This document shows positions 34,911 through 43,842 of a stretch of 64,000 nt of DNA, in pieces (position 1 is the first letter of the stretch; each line of letters begins with the position of its first letter). Source of the stretch: Nocardia iowensis (GTDB lineage: Bacteria > Actinomycetota > Actinomycetes > Mycobacteriales > Mycobacteriaceae). The notes under the pieces were generated by a model, which ran no database searches, was not told the DNA's origin, and worked only from the letters and a program-made list of their open reading frames with translations. Made by a program: the position numbers and the translations under genes. The stretch spans positions 6,882,001 to 6,946,000 of the forward strand of contig NZ_CP078145.1 of the NCBI RefSeq assembly GCF_019222765.1, in the 5' to 3' direction.

Positions 34911-36215
34911 ATGGGCAATAAGACGACGGCCGCGGCCGCGTTCGAACCATTGGCGCGGGCAGCGCTCGGGTCCCATTCGCCGGTGCGGTTCGAATTCTGG
35001 GACGGCAGCGCGATCGAACCCGAAGGTGCCTGCGCAGGCACTATGCGGGTGCGGTCCAAGGACGCATTGCGCCATTTGGTCTGGGCGCCAGGCGAACTCG
35101 GACTCGGGCGCGCCTTCGTCTCCGGCGCGGTCGACCTCGACGGTGACATCTTCACGCTCCTTCGATCACTCCAGTCGACCGCCCCCCGCGATGCCAACTT
35201 GGGCCTCGATGCCGCATGGCAGGCCCTCGCTGCCGCCCGCCAACTCGGCGCGCTCGGCCGCCGACCGGCCCCACCGCCCGAGGAGGCCCGGCCCCGGCGC
35301 GGCCCGCTGCACACCAAACGCCGGGACGCGGCCGCGATCAGTCATCACTACGACGTGGGCAACGACTTCTACCGGCTGGTGCTCGGGCCGAGCATGACGT
35401 ACTCGTGCGCGCGCTTCATCGCCGAAGACGACGACGGTTGTCACGGTGCGAACGGCAGCATTTCGCTGGACGACGCGCAGCGCGCCAAGCACGATCTGAT
35501 CTGCCTCAAGCTCGGCTTGAAGCCGGGCATGCGGCTGCTGGATGTCGGCTGCGGCTGGGGCTCGATGGCGATGCACGCGGCCTCGACCTATGGCGTGCAG
35601 GTGGTCGGTGTGACGATCAGTAGCGCTCAGGTCGAACTCGCACGCAAGCGAATCGCCGACGCCGGCTTGTCGGGGCGGGTCGAGATCAGGCTTGCCGACT
35701 ATCGGGACCTGCGCGGCGAAGAGTTCGACGCCATCTCATCGATCGGCATGTTCGAGCATGTCGGCACCAAGCGGGCCGCCGAGTACTTCGACACCCTGCG
35801 CGCGCTGCTGCGCCCCGAGGGCCGCCTGCTCAACCACGCGATCTCCTCGCCCGGCGGTTCGATCATGCGCAATCGCTCGTTCGTCGGCCGCTACGTCTTC
35901 CCGGACGGTGAGCTGGTCGATGTGGGTGAAGTCGTGCTGGCGATGGAGCGCGCCGGATTCGAGGTCCGCGACGTCGAGGCGCTGCGCGAGCATTACGCGC
36001 TGACCCTGCGCGCCTGGGTCGCTAACCTGGAAAACGCTTGGGATCAAGCGGTTTCGTTCGCCAGCGAAGGGCGTGCCCGAATCTGGCGGCTCTACATGGC
36101 CGCCTCGGCTCTGGGTTTCGAAGACGGCGGCCTCGGGCTACACCAAGTGCTCGGAGTGGTACCGGATGCGCAGGGACGCACCGGCATGCCGGGAACCCGG
36201 CGCGCCTGGGGGTGA
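34911..36215 (+). CDS. Cyclopropane/mycolic-acid-type SAM methyltransferase (CFA synthase family)
   Basis: This 434-residue protein has the CFA-synthase layout. An N-terminal region (about 1-140) is followed by ISHHYDVGNDFYRLVLGPSMTYSCARF, the SAM site MRLLDVGCGWGSMAMHAA, VGVTISSAQVELARKRI and SSIGMFEHVGTKRAAEYF. These enzymes methylate or cyclopropanate double bonds of membrane lipids. In length and N-terminal domain it is nearer to CFA synthase than to the shorter mycolic acid enzymes. It is convergent with the AurF-like gene. Confidence 0.9.
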   Translation: MGNKTTAAAAFEPLARAALGSHSPVRFEFWDGSAIEPEGACAGTMRVRSKDALRHLVWAPGELGLGRAFVSGAVDLDGDIFTLLRSLQSTAPRDANLGLDAAWQALAAARQLGALGRRPAPPPEEARPRRGPLHTKRRDAAAISHHYDVGNDFYRLVLGPSMTYSCARFIAEDDDGCHGANGSISLDDAQRAKHDLICLKLGLKPGMRLLDVGCGWGSMAMHAASTYGVQVVGVTISSAQVELARKRIADAGLSGRVEIRLADYRDLRGEEFDAISSIGMFEHVGTKRAAEYFDTLRALLRPEGRLLNHAISSPGGSIMRNRSFVGRYVFPDGELVDVGEVVLAMERAGFEVRDVEALREHYALTLRAWVANLENAWDQAVSFASEGRARIWRLYMAASALGFEDGGLGLHQVLGVVPDAQGRTGMPGTRRAWG

Positions 36216-36234
36216 GCGCCGGGGTCTCGCGAAC

Positions 36235-37221
36235 TCAGGAGTGGGTGCGTACGGGTTCGCCGCGGTAGCGGGCCGGGTTGCCGTCGATCCGCAGGATCCG
36301 CCACGCCAGCTTCGCGGCCGGATTCAGCAAACCGATGTCCGCCGCGAGCATTCTGGCCTCACCGAAGAAGTCACGTCGCCGAGCCCGGGCTTCGGGGCTG
36401 CGCCAGAACAGTTCTCGGCGGATGCCGCGCGGGATGTCGAACTCCCGGAACAGCGAACGAGGCGGCTTCACGATCAAGTCGCAGGCGATGAACATGATGA
36501 TGGGGTAAGCCAGTGACAGTGTGCCGCGCTGCACCCGACCCAGCTTGGGCACCCGGTGGCGCAGGTATTCGTGCGCGAAGGCGATGTGCCGCGCTTCCTC
36601 GGCGATGTGGATCCGCATCACGTCGCGCATGATCGGATGCACGTCCTCGCCCGCACGCAATACCTGCTTCTGCACGTGGTCGATGGGCTCCTCGCCCGCG
36701 AGAACGGCGACGAAGAAGGTGGTCGGGAAGAATCGGCCGAGCAGCGGCACCAGCGGTCCGAGCAGCTTCATGATCCGGCCCATGCCGGGCACATCCGCAC
36801 CGATGCGGTTCACCATCTCCTGGAACATCAGGGTGTGGTTGATTTCTTCGGCGACCTCGTGGTTGAGGTACCGGAATTCGCCGGAGCCGTTGGGCACCAC
36901 GGCGAACAGGTAGTTCATCACGCCGCCGATCAGCAGTTCCTCGAACTGCAGACCCACCTTCGCGATGTTGGCCTGCCGCCACATCCCGATCTCGATCTTG
37001 CGCTCTTCGGGGAGCGCCAGGTACCAAGGATGAGCGCCGAGCGGATCGGTCGAAGCCGGAAGGATCCAGCGTGGATCGTTCGGTATCACCGCCCACTCGG
37101 GGGACTCCCAGTCGATCTCGGTGTATGGATCGAAGTGCTTGTTCACCGAGCCTTCGGAGAGCGTCGTCAGGATCGCCGCGTACGCGGTCCGAGACGGCGC
37201 CGTTGCCGACTGTGTTGCCAT
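36235..37221 (-). CDS. AurF-like diiron oxygenase
   Basis: This protein of about 328 residues matches the AurF/p-aminobenzoate N-oxygenase family. Glutamate/histidine ligands stand in QFEELLIGG, HEVAEEINHTLMFQEM (ExxH) and RIHIAEEARHIAFAHEYL. Family members oxidise amines to nitro groups or act on fatty acids. The ATG at 37221 follows GAGGT by eight bases. The substrate is not evident; the neighbouring lipid methyltransferase may suggest a lipid link. Confidence 0.85.
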   Translation of the reverse strand: MATQSATAPSRTAYAAILTTLSEGSVNKHFDPYTEIDWESPEWAVIPNDPRWILPASTDPLGAHPWYLALPEERKIEIGMWRQANIAKVGLQFEELLIGGVMNYLFAVVPNGSGEFRYLNHEVAEEINHTLMFQEMVNRIGADVPGMGRIMKLLGPLVPLLGRFFPTTFFVAVLAGEEPIDHVQKQVLRAGEDVHPIMRDVMRIHIAEEARHIAFAHEYLRHRVPKLGRVQRGTLSLAYPIIMFIACDLIVKPPRSLFREFDIPRGIRRELFWRSPEARARRRDFFGEARMLAADIGLLNPAAKLAWRILRIDGNPARYRGEPVRTHS

Positions 37222-37353
37222 GACGTCTACCTCATATCCAGTCGAGGTTAATGTGACACACGTTAACGGTAACACCCTGTCTCACACATTTCCAGACCAG
37301 AGATCATCAGCGCCCTCCCCCAAACCGCCCCACCCGCCCGGCACGGGCCCGTT

Positions 37354-37420
37354 CATGATCAACGGGACATGGTGGCGGACCGCTCTCGGGCGACGCCGCC
37401 ACGATGTTCCGCTGATCATG
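37354..37420. repeat. Palindromic intergenic repeat, copy 3
   Basis: Left arm ATGATCAACGGGACATGGTG, right arm near CGCCACGATGTTCCGCTGAT; it is the same family as the copies at 31847 and 31940. It lies in the divergent gap between the AurF-like gene and the methyltransferase, just before the latter's start. Confidence 0.7.
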
Positions 37421-37441
37421 GTGGTGGCCGAGAATGGGTTG

Positions 37442-38155
37442 GTGACAGGAGAATTCGTTCGCCTTCTCGATGACCGTGCGTTGGAGAGATCGTCGGTGGT
37501 GGCGAACAATGCGATGAACCGTGGGCGGGGGCTGTCCGGGGTGAACAGTTATGCGCGGGACCTCGGGTTCGATCCCTACCAGCGGCTGGTCGATACGTTG
37601 CGGGGCGATGCGGGTGCTTCGATCAGCTGGATCGACATGTGCTGCGGTTCGGGACGGGCACTGCTGGAGACGGAGGAACTCTTCGCACGGGAATTCCCCA
37701 CGGCCGACGTCTCGCTGCTCGGAATCGACCTGATCGACTACTTTCTCGCGACCCCACGCACCCCACGTTTGCGGCTGATCGCGGCCAGCGCGCACGAATG
37801 GCGCCCCAAGGACACCGCTCACCTGGTTACCTGCGTACACGGCCTGCACTACATCGGCGACAAATTGGCCCTGCTGTCAGCGATGGCGCAGTGGACAGCA
37901 CCCGGCGGATCGTTCGTTGCCCACTTCGACCCGCACTCCATCCGGCACCCCGACGGTTCCTCGGCAGCACGCAAGGTTCTGGCGAACCTCCGCGCCGCCG
38001 GACTGACCTACGACCGCCGCAACCACCGCATCTCGGCCCACGGCCCTCGGCCACTACATTTCTCGGCCGTCTATCGCGGAGCCGACGACAAGGCTGGCCC
38101 TGGCTACACCGGTCAACCCGCAGTCGCGTCCTACTACGACTGGTACGGCCACTGA
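37442..38155 (+). CDS. Class I SAM-dependent methyltransferase
   Basis: This protein of about 237 residues starts VTGEFVRLLDDRALERSSVVANNAMNRGRGL and has a SAM-binding motif SWIDMCCGSGRALLETEELF. A post-I acidic loop and HLVTCVHGLHYIGDKLALL follow. The GTG at 37442 is preferred because it begins the conserved N-terminus; an ATG at 37418 overlaps the intergenic repeat. Class I MTases of this kind in actinobacteria have mostly unknown substrates. Confidence 0.78.
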   Translation: MTGEFVRLLDDRALERSSVVANNAMNRGRGLSGVNSYARDLGFDPYQRLVDTLRGDAGASISWIDMCCGSGRALLETEELFAREFPTADVSLLGIDLIDYFLATPRTPRLRLIAASAHEWRPKDTAHLVTCVHGLHYIGDKLALLSAMAQWTAPGGSFVAHFDPHSIRHPDGSSAARKVLANLRAAGLTYDRRNHRISAHGPRPLHFSAVYRGADDKAGPGYTGQPAVASYYDWYGH

Positions 38156-38215
38156 GGACCATCGGCCCGCCATACCTTGGCGATTCGATCCCGGTGCGGA
38201 ACGAGTCAGGTGCTC

Positions 38216-38258
38216 GGCGAGGCCGATCGGCGCACTGGTTGCGCCGATCGGCCTCGCC
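38216..38258. terminator. Bidirectional terminator hairpin
   Basis: A 19-base perfect inverted repeat (GGCGAGGCCGATCGGCGCA) with a five-base loop, between the convergent methyltransferase and lipase genes. Confidence 0.85.
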
Positions 38259-38330
38259 GGGATTGCGTTGGTACTCGCGAAGGAACTATCTGATCAGTCT
38301 GGAGGTGACTTCTTCTTCAGGGACAGCCCG

Positions 38331-39581
38331 TTACGCGCAATTGCTCGGGGCGGGTCTGCCGTCGAATCGGCCGTCGAGCCAGTTGATCATCGAGGGGAAG
38401 CCGAGTACGGCGGCGGTGAGGTGGTCGGGGCTGGGGAACAGCTCGGACTCCACCGGCACGCCCGCGCGGCAGTAGCGGTGGACGGTGTTGGTGATCGCAT
38501 CCAGCGGAATGACGTTGTCCTGCGGGGAATGCCATTCGAAGATCGGCGCGTCGGGCACGCCGTCGTAGAGTTCAACGCTGTTCTCGTCGGCCACCGCCCA
38601 GGCTTTCGGATCATGCGCGAGGACAAGGTCTTTCGCGTACTCCGGCAGGCTGTGGCCGACACCTTTCGCGAGCAGTTCGTTGGTGCAGCTGTTGGCGATC
38701 GACCTGGCGGCCGCGAGCCCCTTCTCGTTCAACGCGCTGCTGATCGGCAGCCGGTCGGGATACTCGCGCTCCATCCCGAGCACCGCGGCCATGCCGAGGC
38801 CGAACGCCGGGTGCTGGTTGTGCCCGATGGCCCAGCCCATCGTCGTCAAGTTCATCGGGGTACCGCCCTCGGCGGCGCCGACGATGTTCAGCTCCGGCGC
38901 GTACTTCGGCGCGAGCGCGGCGGCCCAGGCGGTCGCCATGCCGCCACCGGAGTAGCCGGCCAGCGCCACCGGGCTCTTGCCGACAGCGAGCTGCGGCAGT
39001 CGCTGCGCGGCGCGGACCCCGTCGAGGGTGATCTGGCCACCCAATTTCGCTGCGCCATAAGCACTCGTCGGGCCGAGGTGATCCGGCAGGGTGACGGTCC
39101 ACCCGCGCAGCAGCGCGACGTTCAACACCGGTGCGAACGGGACGATGAAGTTCGGATCGTTGGCGTAGAGCGAGTGCGAGATCGCGCACTGGGTGCCGAG
39201 CCCGTTGATGATGTGCTGGAAGGACAGCAGCGGCGCGTCCGGCCGGTGACCGCGCGGGGTCACCACCGTGGTGGTCGCCGCGATCGGCTTGCCCTGGGAG
39301 TTGGTCGAGCGGAACTTGATCAGGGTGACCGTGGCGGTGGGAAAAAAGAACAGCGGCGGCATCGGACGGGTCTCGAGCACGTCCCCGGGCGCCTTGCTGG
39401 CGATATCCGCCGGTGCGGCGTAGAACGGGTCCGGGTCCGGATTCGGATAGATCGGCTGGGCGTGCGCGGTGACCGTCCCGGCGGAGGCCATGACAGCACT
39501 GATCGTCAGCGCGCCCAGCATCGCAAGGATCGGCCTGAATTTCCTACCGCCGCCGACCGGCCGAAATAGTCGTCTACCCAC
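38331..39581 (-). CDS. Secretory lipase (LIP family)
   Basis: This protein of about 416 residues has a basic N-terminus and a signal peptide ending in TVTAHAQ. The alpha/beta-hydrolase domain of the LIP secretory lipase family has the nucleophile motif AGYSGGGMATAW (GxSxG). An Asp/His pair is likely in EWHSPQDNVIP and FPSPDHLTAA. The GTG at 39581 is chosen because GGAGGT lies upstream. It would hydrolyse lipids or esters outside the cell. Confidence 0.88.
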   Translation of the reverse strand: MGRRLFRPVGGGRKFRPILAMLGALTISAVMASAGTVTAHAQPIYPNPDPDPFYAAPADIASKAPGDVLETRPMPPLFFFPTATVTLIKFRSTNSQGKPIAATTTVVTPRGHRPDAPLLSFQHIINGLGTQCAISHSLYANDPNFIVPFAPVLNVALLRGWTVTLPDHLGPTSAYGAAKLGGQITLDGVRAAQRLPQLAVGKSPVALAGYSGGGMATAWAAALAPKYAPELNIVGAAEGGTPMNLTTMGWAIGHNQHPAFGLGMAAVLGMEREYPDRLPISSALNEKGLAAARSIANSCTNELLAKGVGHSLPEYAKDLVLAHDPKAWAVADENSVELYDGVPDAPIFEWHSPQDNVIPLDAITNTVHRYCRAGVPVESELFPSPDHLTAAVLGFPSMINWLDGRFDGRPAPSNCA

Positions 39582-39608
39582 TGGTGTGATACCTCCGCTG
39601 CATCGCAA

Positions 39609-40130
39609 GAATTGTCAGGTGATCCGGTGAACTGATTTCGCGCGCGCGACACGCCAAAAGACCCTAACCCGCCACAAGAGATAGCCGAAGCGGTACGAAA
39701 GTGTCGTAGGTTACATGCGGCTCTAATATCGAGAACGCTGTGCGCAAGTTGTTACGCCCACGCTGGCCACAGTGCCGATGACCAGGCAGTTTGCCATGGC
39801 AATAATGGATCTATCAACGCTGTGTAGGCCAACTTAATTTGTCTGTAGTTTCTCTTGAAAGGCTTCTCGAGACTCACCGGCAATTGTCCGAATCTGACGT
39901 ACCCCTCAGTTGTCCATCCCGTTGCTGTCGTTCGGTCAGAGTAATGGTGAGGACCGCACCAGTCTATCCGTGCACGTACCGACGCGAAAAATTCACACGC
40001 CCCTAACGAGGTGCTCCGTCGGAATTCACTGCACATGGGTCACGATCGCCCCGGCGGCCCCACCACCCCCTGTGTCACGCCCCACCGGATGCGGGAATAA
40101 TGAACTGCTCCCAGACGATTGGACCCGATC
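39609..40130. other. Intergenic region between lipase and DinB-like genes
   Basis: About 520 bases, lower in G and C than the coding DNA. A 94-codon minus-strand frame at 39752-40036 has no ribosome-binding site and no recognisable motif. I see no gene, repeat or clear operator here. Confidence 0.4.
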
Positions 40131-40643
40131 ATGACTAGCGCTGATTTGTTGGTCGATGCCTTCGGCCGAGTTCGAGAGAACGTCCACGCAGCGGTGCCCG
40201 GCCTGACCCGCGACGAGCTCGCGGCCCGACTCGACCCGGGCGCCAACTCCATTGCCTGGCTGGTCTGGCATCTGACCCGGGTGCAGGACGACCACATCGC
40301 CGACGCCGCGGGTAGCGAGCAGGTCTGGACGGCGGCGGGCTGGGCCGAGCGCTTCGGCTTGCCGTTCGACGACGCAGCCACCGGCTATGGCGACAATCCC
40401 GACGAGGTAGCCCAGCTCGGCGCGGTCTCGGCGGATCTGCTCCTCGGCTATCACGATGCGGTGCACGCACGGACGGTCGACTACGTCTCCGGACTCACCG
40501 ACGCCGACCTCCCCCGTGTCGTGGACACTCGCTTTGATCCCCCGGTCACCCTCGGCGTCCGGCTGATCAGCGTCGTCGACGACGACATCCAGCATGCGGG
40601 CCAGGCCGCCTTCATCCGCGGAGTTTTGTTGCGCCGCAGATAG
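40131..40643 (+). CDS. DinB/DUF664-like protein
   Basis: This 170-residue protein is a predicted four-helix bundle with metal-ligand-type histidines in NSIAWLVWHLTRVQDDHIA and DDDIQHAGQAAFIRG. It matches DinB/DUF664 family proteins, some of which are thiol (mycothiol)-dependent transferases. The ATG at 40131 begins the conserved start. Substrate unknown. Confidence 0.8.
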   Translation: MTSADLLVDAFGRVRENVHAAVPGLTRDELAARLDPGANSIAWLVWHLTRVQDDHIADAAGSEQVWTAAGWAERFGLPFDDAATGYGDNPDEVAQLGAVSADLLLGYHDAVHARTVDYVSGLTDADLPRVVDTRFDPPVTLGVRLISVVDDDIQHAGQAAFIRGVLLRRR

Positions 40644-40712
40644 ACCCGCCACCCGTCGGACGTCGGGTACCGAATCAGGGTGATCCCTGATGGCAGCGGG
40701 GAAACCGGTCTA

Positions 40713-40748
40713 CATACTCAAATAGTCGATATCGACTAATTGAGTATG
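40713..40748. promoter_or_regulatory. 36-base near-perfect palindrome at the oxidoreductase promoter
   Basis: CATACTCAA at one end and TTGAGTATG at the other, with TAGTCGAT-ATCGACTA at the centre. Only one symmetric pair mismatches. It lies 13 bases before the chosen start of the fused oxidoreductase gene, whose operon ends in a padR gene. It is the likely binding site for that PadR protein. Confidence 0.75.
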
Positions 40749-40760
40749 CGGAGACGCCCC

Positions 40761-42587
40761 ATGACCGTCCAGGCCCCCACCCGTCCGAAGACGCCCCCCG
40801 CCCGCGGTCCCGAACCACCGCCGCGCAGTACCCGAATCATGTTGTGCGGCTTCATGTTCCTGGCCATCGCCGCCGCCGTGCTGCCTCCTGTCTTTCCCGC
40901 CGCCCTGCCGACGATGCGCGTCCCGATGTGGTACTTGCTCGCCGCCCTCAGCGGCGGCCTCGCGGTGCTGCTCACCGCACGACCGGCCACGCCGCGCCTG
41001 GTAACGCTCGCCCTCGGCTGGCTACTGGTCATATCGACAGTGCTGCAAGCATTTGTCGTCGGGGACCTGACAGCGATGTTCGCGACCTGGCTGACTGTGC
41101 CGATCCTGGCGCTCCTTGCCGGGCAGCTGCGGCCAAGGCCGCGTAAGGCGCTCGTTGCCGCGCATGTGGTCGCCTCGGCGTGCTGGGTCGGTATCGCCCT
41201 CACCGTCGCGGCCATCTCGGTGGTCGCGATGACCACCAGCGACATCGAGACCAGCCGGGTGAGCTATGACCTGATGGCGACCTTCGACATCACGCTGCTG
41301 CCGTGGGCGAATTTCGCCACGATCCTCACCGGCCTCGCCCTCGGCATCACCACGAGTTGGGGCCTGATCCGGTACTACTGGGTGGCCATCAAACTCACCA
41401 TCGCGGTGGGAATCCTGTTCGTGGCGTTCGGCTTTCTGCACGACGCACTCGAGCGCGCGGCGGCGGAGGCCGAGCACCTGGCCGCGATCGGCGGCACAAC
41501 CGCGCAACTCGGTTCCGCCGCCGACGTGGCCTGCTGGGGCTTCGGCGGTTCAACGCTCAGTCTCGTTGCGGCGGTACTGCTCTCGCTGTACAAGCCCGGC
41601 GGCAAGACCAGACGCGGCCGCCGACTCCTCCAGGGCGGTCGCCGTAGTCAGCAGATTCAGGCGGTGATCGCCGATACCCGCACCATCGCTGACGACACAG
41701 TGGCACTGACCCTGCAAGCCGCCGGCGACCGAGCATTGCCGAGGTGGCAACCCGGCGCACACATCGACCTGGTGCTGCCGTCCGGTCGGGTGCGCCAATA
41801 CTCCCTGTACGGCGACCCGGCCGACACCGGCACCTATCGGGTAGCCGTGCTGCGTGAACCGGACGGTCGCGGCGGGTCGACCGAGATCCACGACTTGCCG
41901 AAAGGCACGAACCTCGATATTCGCGGCCCGCGCAACAACTTTCCCCTCGTCGAGGCCGCCACGTACCTGTTCATAGCGGGCGGAATCGGCATCACGCCGT
42001 TCCTGCCGATGATCCACCGGCTCCACGAGGCAGGCGCGGACTGGCGGCTGATCTACCGCGGGCGATCCCTGCCGACTATGGCATTCGCCGACGCACTCAC
42101 GCGCCAATACCCGGACCGCATCACGCTGCTGCCCGCCGACACCCATCCCCGACCGGACCTGGACGACCTGCTCCGCAACACTCTCGAAGGCGTCGCGGTG
42201 TACTGCTGCGGTCCCGAAGAACTGCTCACCGCAATGGAATCCGCGATGGCGCAGTGCCCGCACGGGACCCTGCACACCGAGCGTTTCGCCGCGAGCAATC
42301 GCGCCGCCGAAACCCCGAACACCCCGTTCGAGGCCGAGCTGCGACGCTCAGGTGTAGTGGTCCGCGTGCCGGAGAACCGCACCCTGCTGTCGGTCATCCA
42401 GGACATCGACCCCACCGTGGACCTGTCTTGCGAGGACGGCGTGTGCGGCAGTTGCGCCACTCGGGTGCTGGCCGGAATCCCCGAACACCGCGACGACGTC
42501 CTGCAAGCCGATGAGCGTGATCGCGTCGATATCATCTACCCCTGCGTGTCTCGCGCCCGCGGCGCGCGCATCGTGCTCGACGTATAG
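40761..42587 (+). CDS. Membrane-fused ferredoxin:NAD(P)H-type oxidoreductase (2Fe-2S)
   Basis: This protein of about 608 residues has two parts. Residues about 30-270 form six or seven hydrophobic segments with AAHVVASACWVGIALTVAAI. Residues about 290-608 form a phthalate-dioxygenase-reductase-like module with an FMN/FAD domain (PGAHIDLVLPSGRVRQYSLYG), an NAD domain (FIAGGIGITPFLPMIHRL) and a C-terminal 2Fe-2S domain (CEDGVCGSCATRVLAGI...YPC). Fusion to a membrane domain is unusual. The ATG at 40761 has GGAG eight bases upstream. It is co-transcribed with padR, 18 bases downstream. Confidence 0.85.
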   Translation: MTVQAPTRPKTPPARGPEPPPRSTRIMLCGFMFLAIAAAVLPPVFPAALPTMRVPMWYLLAALSGGLAVLLTARPATPRLVTLALGWLLVISTVLQAFVVGDLTAMFATWLTVPILALLAGQLRPRPRKALVAAHVVASACWVGIALTVAAISVVAMTTSDIETSRVSYDLMATFDITLLPWANFATILTGLALGITTSWGLIRYYWVAIKLTIAVGILFVAFGFLHDALERAAAEAEHLAAIGGTTAQLGSAADVACWGFGGSTLSLVAAVLLSLYKPGGKTRRGRRLLQGGRRSQQIQAVIADTRTIADDTVALTLQAAGDRALPRWQPGAHIDLVLPSGRVRQYSLYGDPADTGTYRVAVLREPDGRGGSTEIHDLPKGTNLDIRGPRNNFPLVEAATYLFIAGGIGITPFLPMIHRLHEAGADWRLIYRGRSLPTMAFADALTRQYPDRITLLPADTHPRPDLDDLLRNTLEGVAVYCCGPEELLTAMESAMAQCPHGTLHTERFAASNRAAETPNTPFEAELRRSGVVVRVPENRTLLSVIQDIDPTVDLSCEDGVCGSCATRVLAGIPEHRDDVLQADERDRVDIIYPCVSRARGARIVLDV

Positions 42588-42605
42588 GAGTAGAAGGAGG
42601 GTCCC

Positions 42606-43199
42606 GTGGCTGCTCGGCGGGACCCGCTGCACAATCCGCTCGCCCTCGTCGTGCTCGCGTACCTGATCGAACGGCCGATGCACCCCTACGAGCTCGGCAA
42701 GCTGCTCAAAGAGCGCAACGCCGACCGCAGCATCGAATACAAGCACGCTTCGCTCTATATGGTGGTCGACCAATTGACCCGGGCCGGCTATCTCGAAGCG
42801 CAGCACACCGAACGCGCGGGTCAGCGCCCGGAGCGCACCATCTACCGCCCCACCGAATCCGGCAAGTCCCGACTCTTGGAGCGGATGCGGGAGATGGTGT
42901 CGGTGCCGAGCACCGAACACCGGCAATTCGAGGCGGCACTGTCGTTGATCGTGGTGTTGCCGCCGGAGGAAGTACCCGGGCTACTGGCCCAGCGACAACT
43001 CACCCTCGCCGAGCAAGCCGAACAGCAACGCTCCCTCATCCGCGCCGCCGACGACGTCGACCCGCTGTTCCTCATCGAATACCACTACCGGCTCGAAATG
43101 ATCGAGGCCGAACAACGATTCATCGAACGCTTCCGCGACCTGATCCAGCAGAACCCGGCGGCCCTCGGTCAGTTCTGGCAGCAGCTGCACTCTCCTTAG
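42606..43199 (+). CDS. PadR family transcriptional regulator
   Basis: This 197-residue protein has a PadR winged helix (ALVVLAYLIERPMHPYELGKLLKER...ASLYMVVDQLTRAGYLEA). A helical C-terminal dimerisation domain follows. The GTG at 42606 has AAGGAGGG upstream. PadR proteins are usually repressors of the operon they sit in and respond to phenolics or drugs. The palindrome at 40713-40748 is the likely operator. Confidence 0.9.
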   Translation: MAARRDPLHNPLALVVLAYLIERPMHPYELGKLLKERNADRSIEYKHASLYMVVDQLTRAGYLEAQHTERAGQRPERTIYRPTESGKSRLLERMREMVSVPSTEHRQFEAALSLIVVLPPEEVPGLLAQRQLTLAEQAEQQRSLIRAADDVDPLFLIEYHYRLEMIEAEQRFIERFRDLIQQNPAALGQFWQQLHSP

Positions 43200-43771
43200 G
43201 CCGCGGCCGGGGGCCAGTTTCTGAGGACCGCGTCGAGGGCGTCCAAGGCCCTGGACCAGGAGTCCTCCACATCGCGGGGATGGCTGCGGTAGCGGCCCGC
43301 GGTTTCCAGGCTCACGTATCCGAAGAAGGTGCCGTGCAGTAGGCGAATCGCATCGGTCTGGTCGGGCTCGGACAGGTCGTAGCCGCGCAGGATCGCCCGG
43401 GTCATCTCCGCGTGGCGGCGTGCCGCGCTGGCGGCCGCCGTCTCCGGGTCCAGGTCGAGTTGGGTCGCGGCGTACCGGCCCGGATGCTTCTTCGCGTAGT
43501 CCCGATAGGCGTTGGCGAAAGCCACCAGCGCATCCTTGCCCGCACGACCCGCCAGCGCGTCGGCGACATGGTCGGCGAGCTCCGCCAGTGCCAGCACCGC
43601 CACCCGCACCCGCAGGTCGCGCGCGTTCTCGAAGCGCGAGTACAGGCTGGCGTCCTTGACGCCGAGTCGTCGGGCCAGCGCCGAGACGGTCACGTTGTCG
43701 AAGCCGACCTCGTCGGCCAGGTCCGCCGCCGCTTGGACCAAGCTTTCGCCAGTCATCCTCGCGCGTGCCAT
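43196..43771 (-). CDS. TetR family regulator (TetR_C/WHG type)
   Basis: This 191-residue protein has a TetR HTH (ESLVQAAADLADEVGFDNVTVSALARRLGVKDASLYSRF). A C-terminal region is typical of the WHG-type ligand domain (GTFFGYVSLETAGRYR). It overlaps the end of padR by four bases and is divergent from the amidohydrolase operon, which it probably represses. Confidence 0.88.
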   Translation of the reverse strand: MARARMTGESLVQAAADLADEVGFDNVTVSALARRLGVKDASLYSRFENARDLRVRVAVLALAELADHVADALAGRAGKDALVAFANAYRDYAKKHPGRYAATQLDLDPETAAASAARRHAEMTRAILRGYDLSEPDQTDAIRLLHGTFFGYVSLETAGRYRSHPRDVEDSWSRALDALDAVLRNWPPAAA

Positions 43772-43795
43772 GCCGTTCTCCTCATGTGCGTAAAG

Positions 43796-43823
43796 CCTAG
43801 GGTATTTGCCTAGTGGTCCTAGG
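43796..43823. promoter_or_regulatory. CCTAG repeat operator between TetR and amidohydrolase genes
   Basis: CCTAG occurs at 43796, 43809 and 43818 (the last as the palindrome CCTAGG). TAGG-(7)-CCTA forms an inverted repeat (43798-43812). The site lies 24 to 51 bases from the TetR start and 20 bases before the amidohydrolase start. It is a likely TetR operator. Confidence 0.55.
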
Positions 43824-43842
43824 TAGTTTAGCGTATATACTT

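Noticed and set aside
39752..40036. 94-codon minus-strand frame in the lipase-DinB gap
   Set aside because: No ribosome-binding site, odd amino acid content, no recognisable motif.
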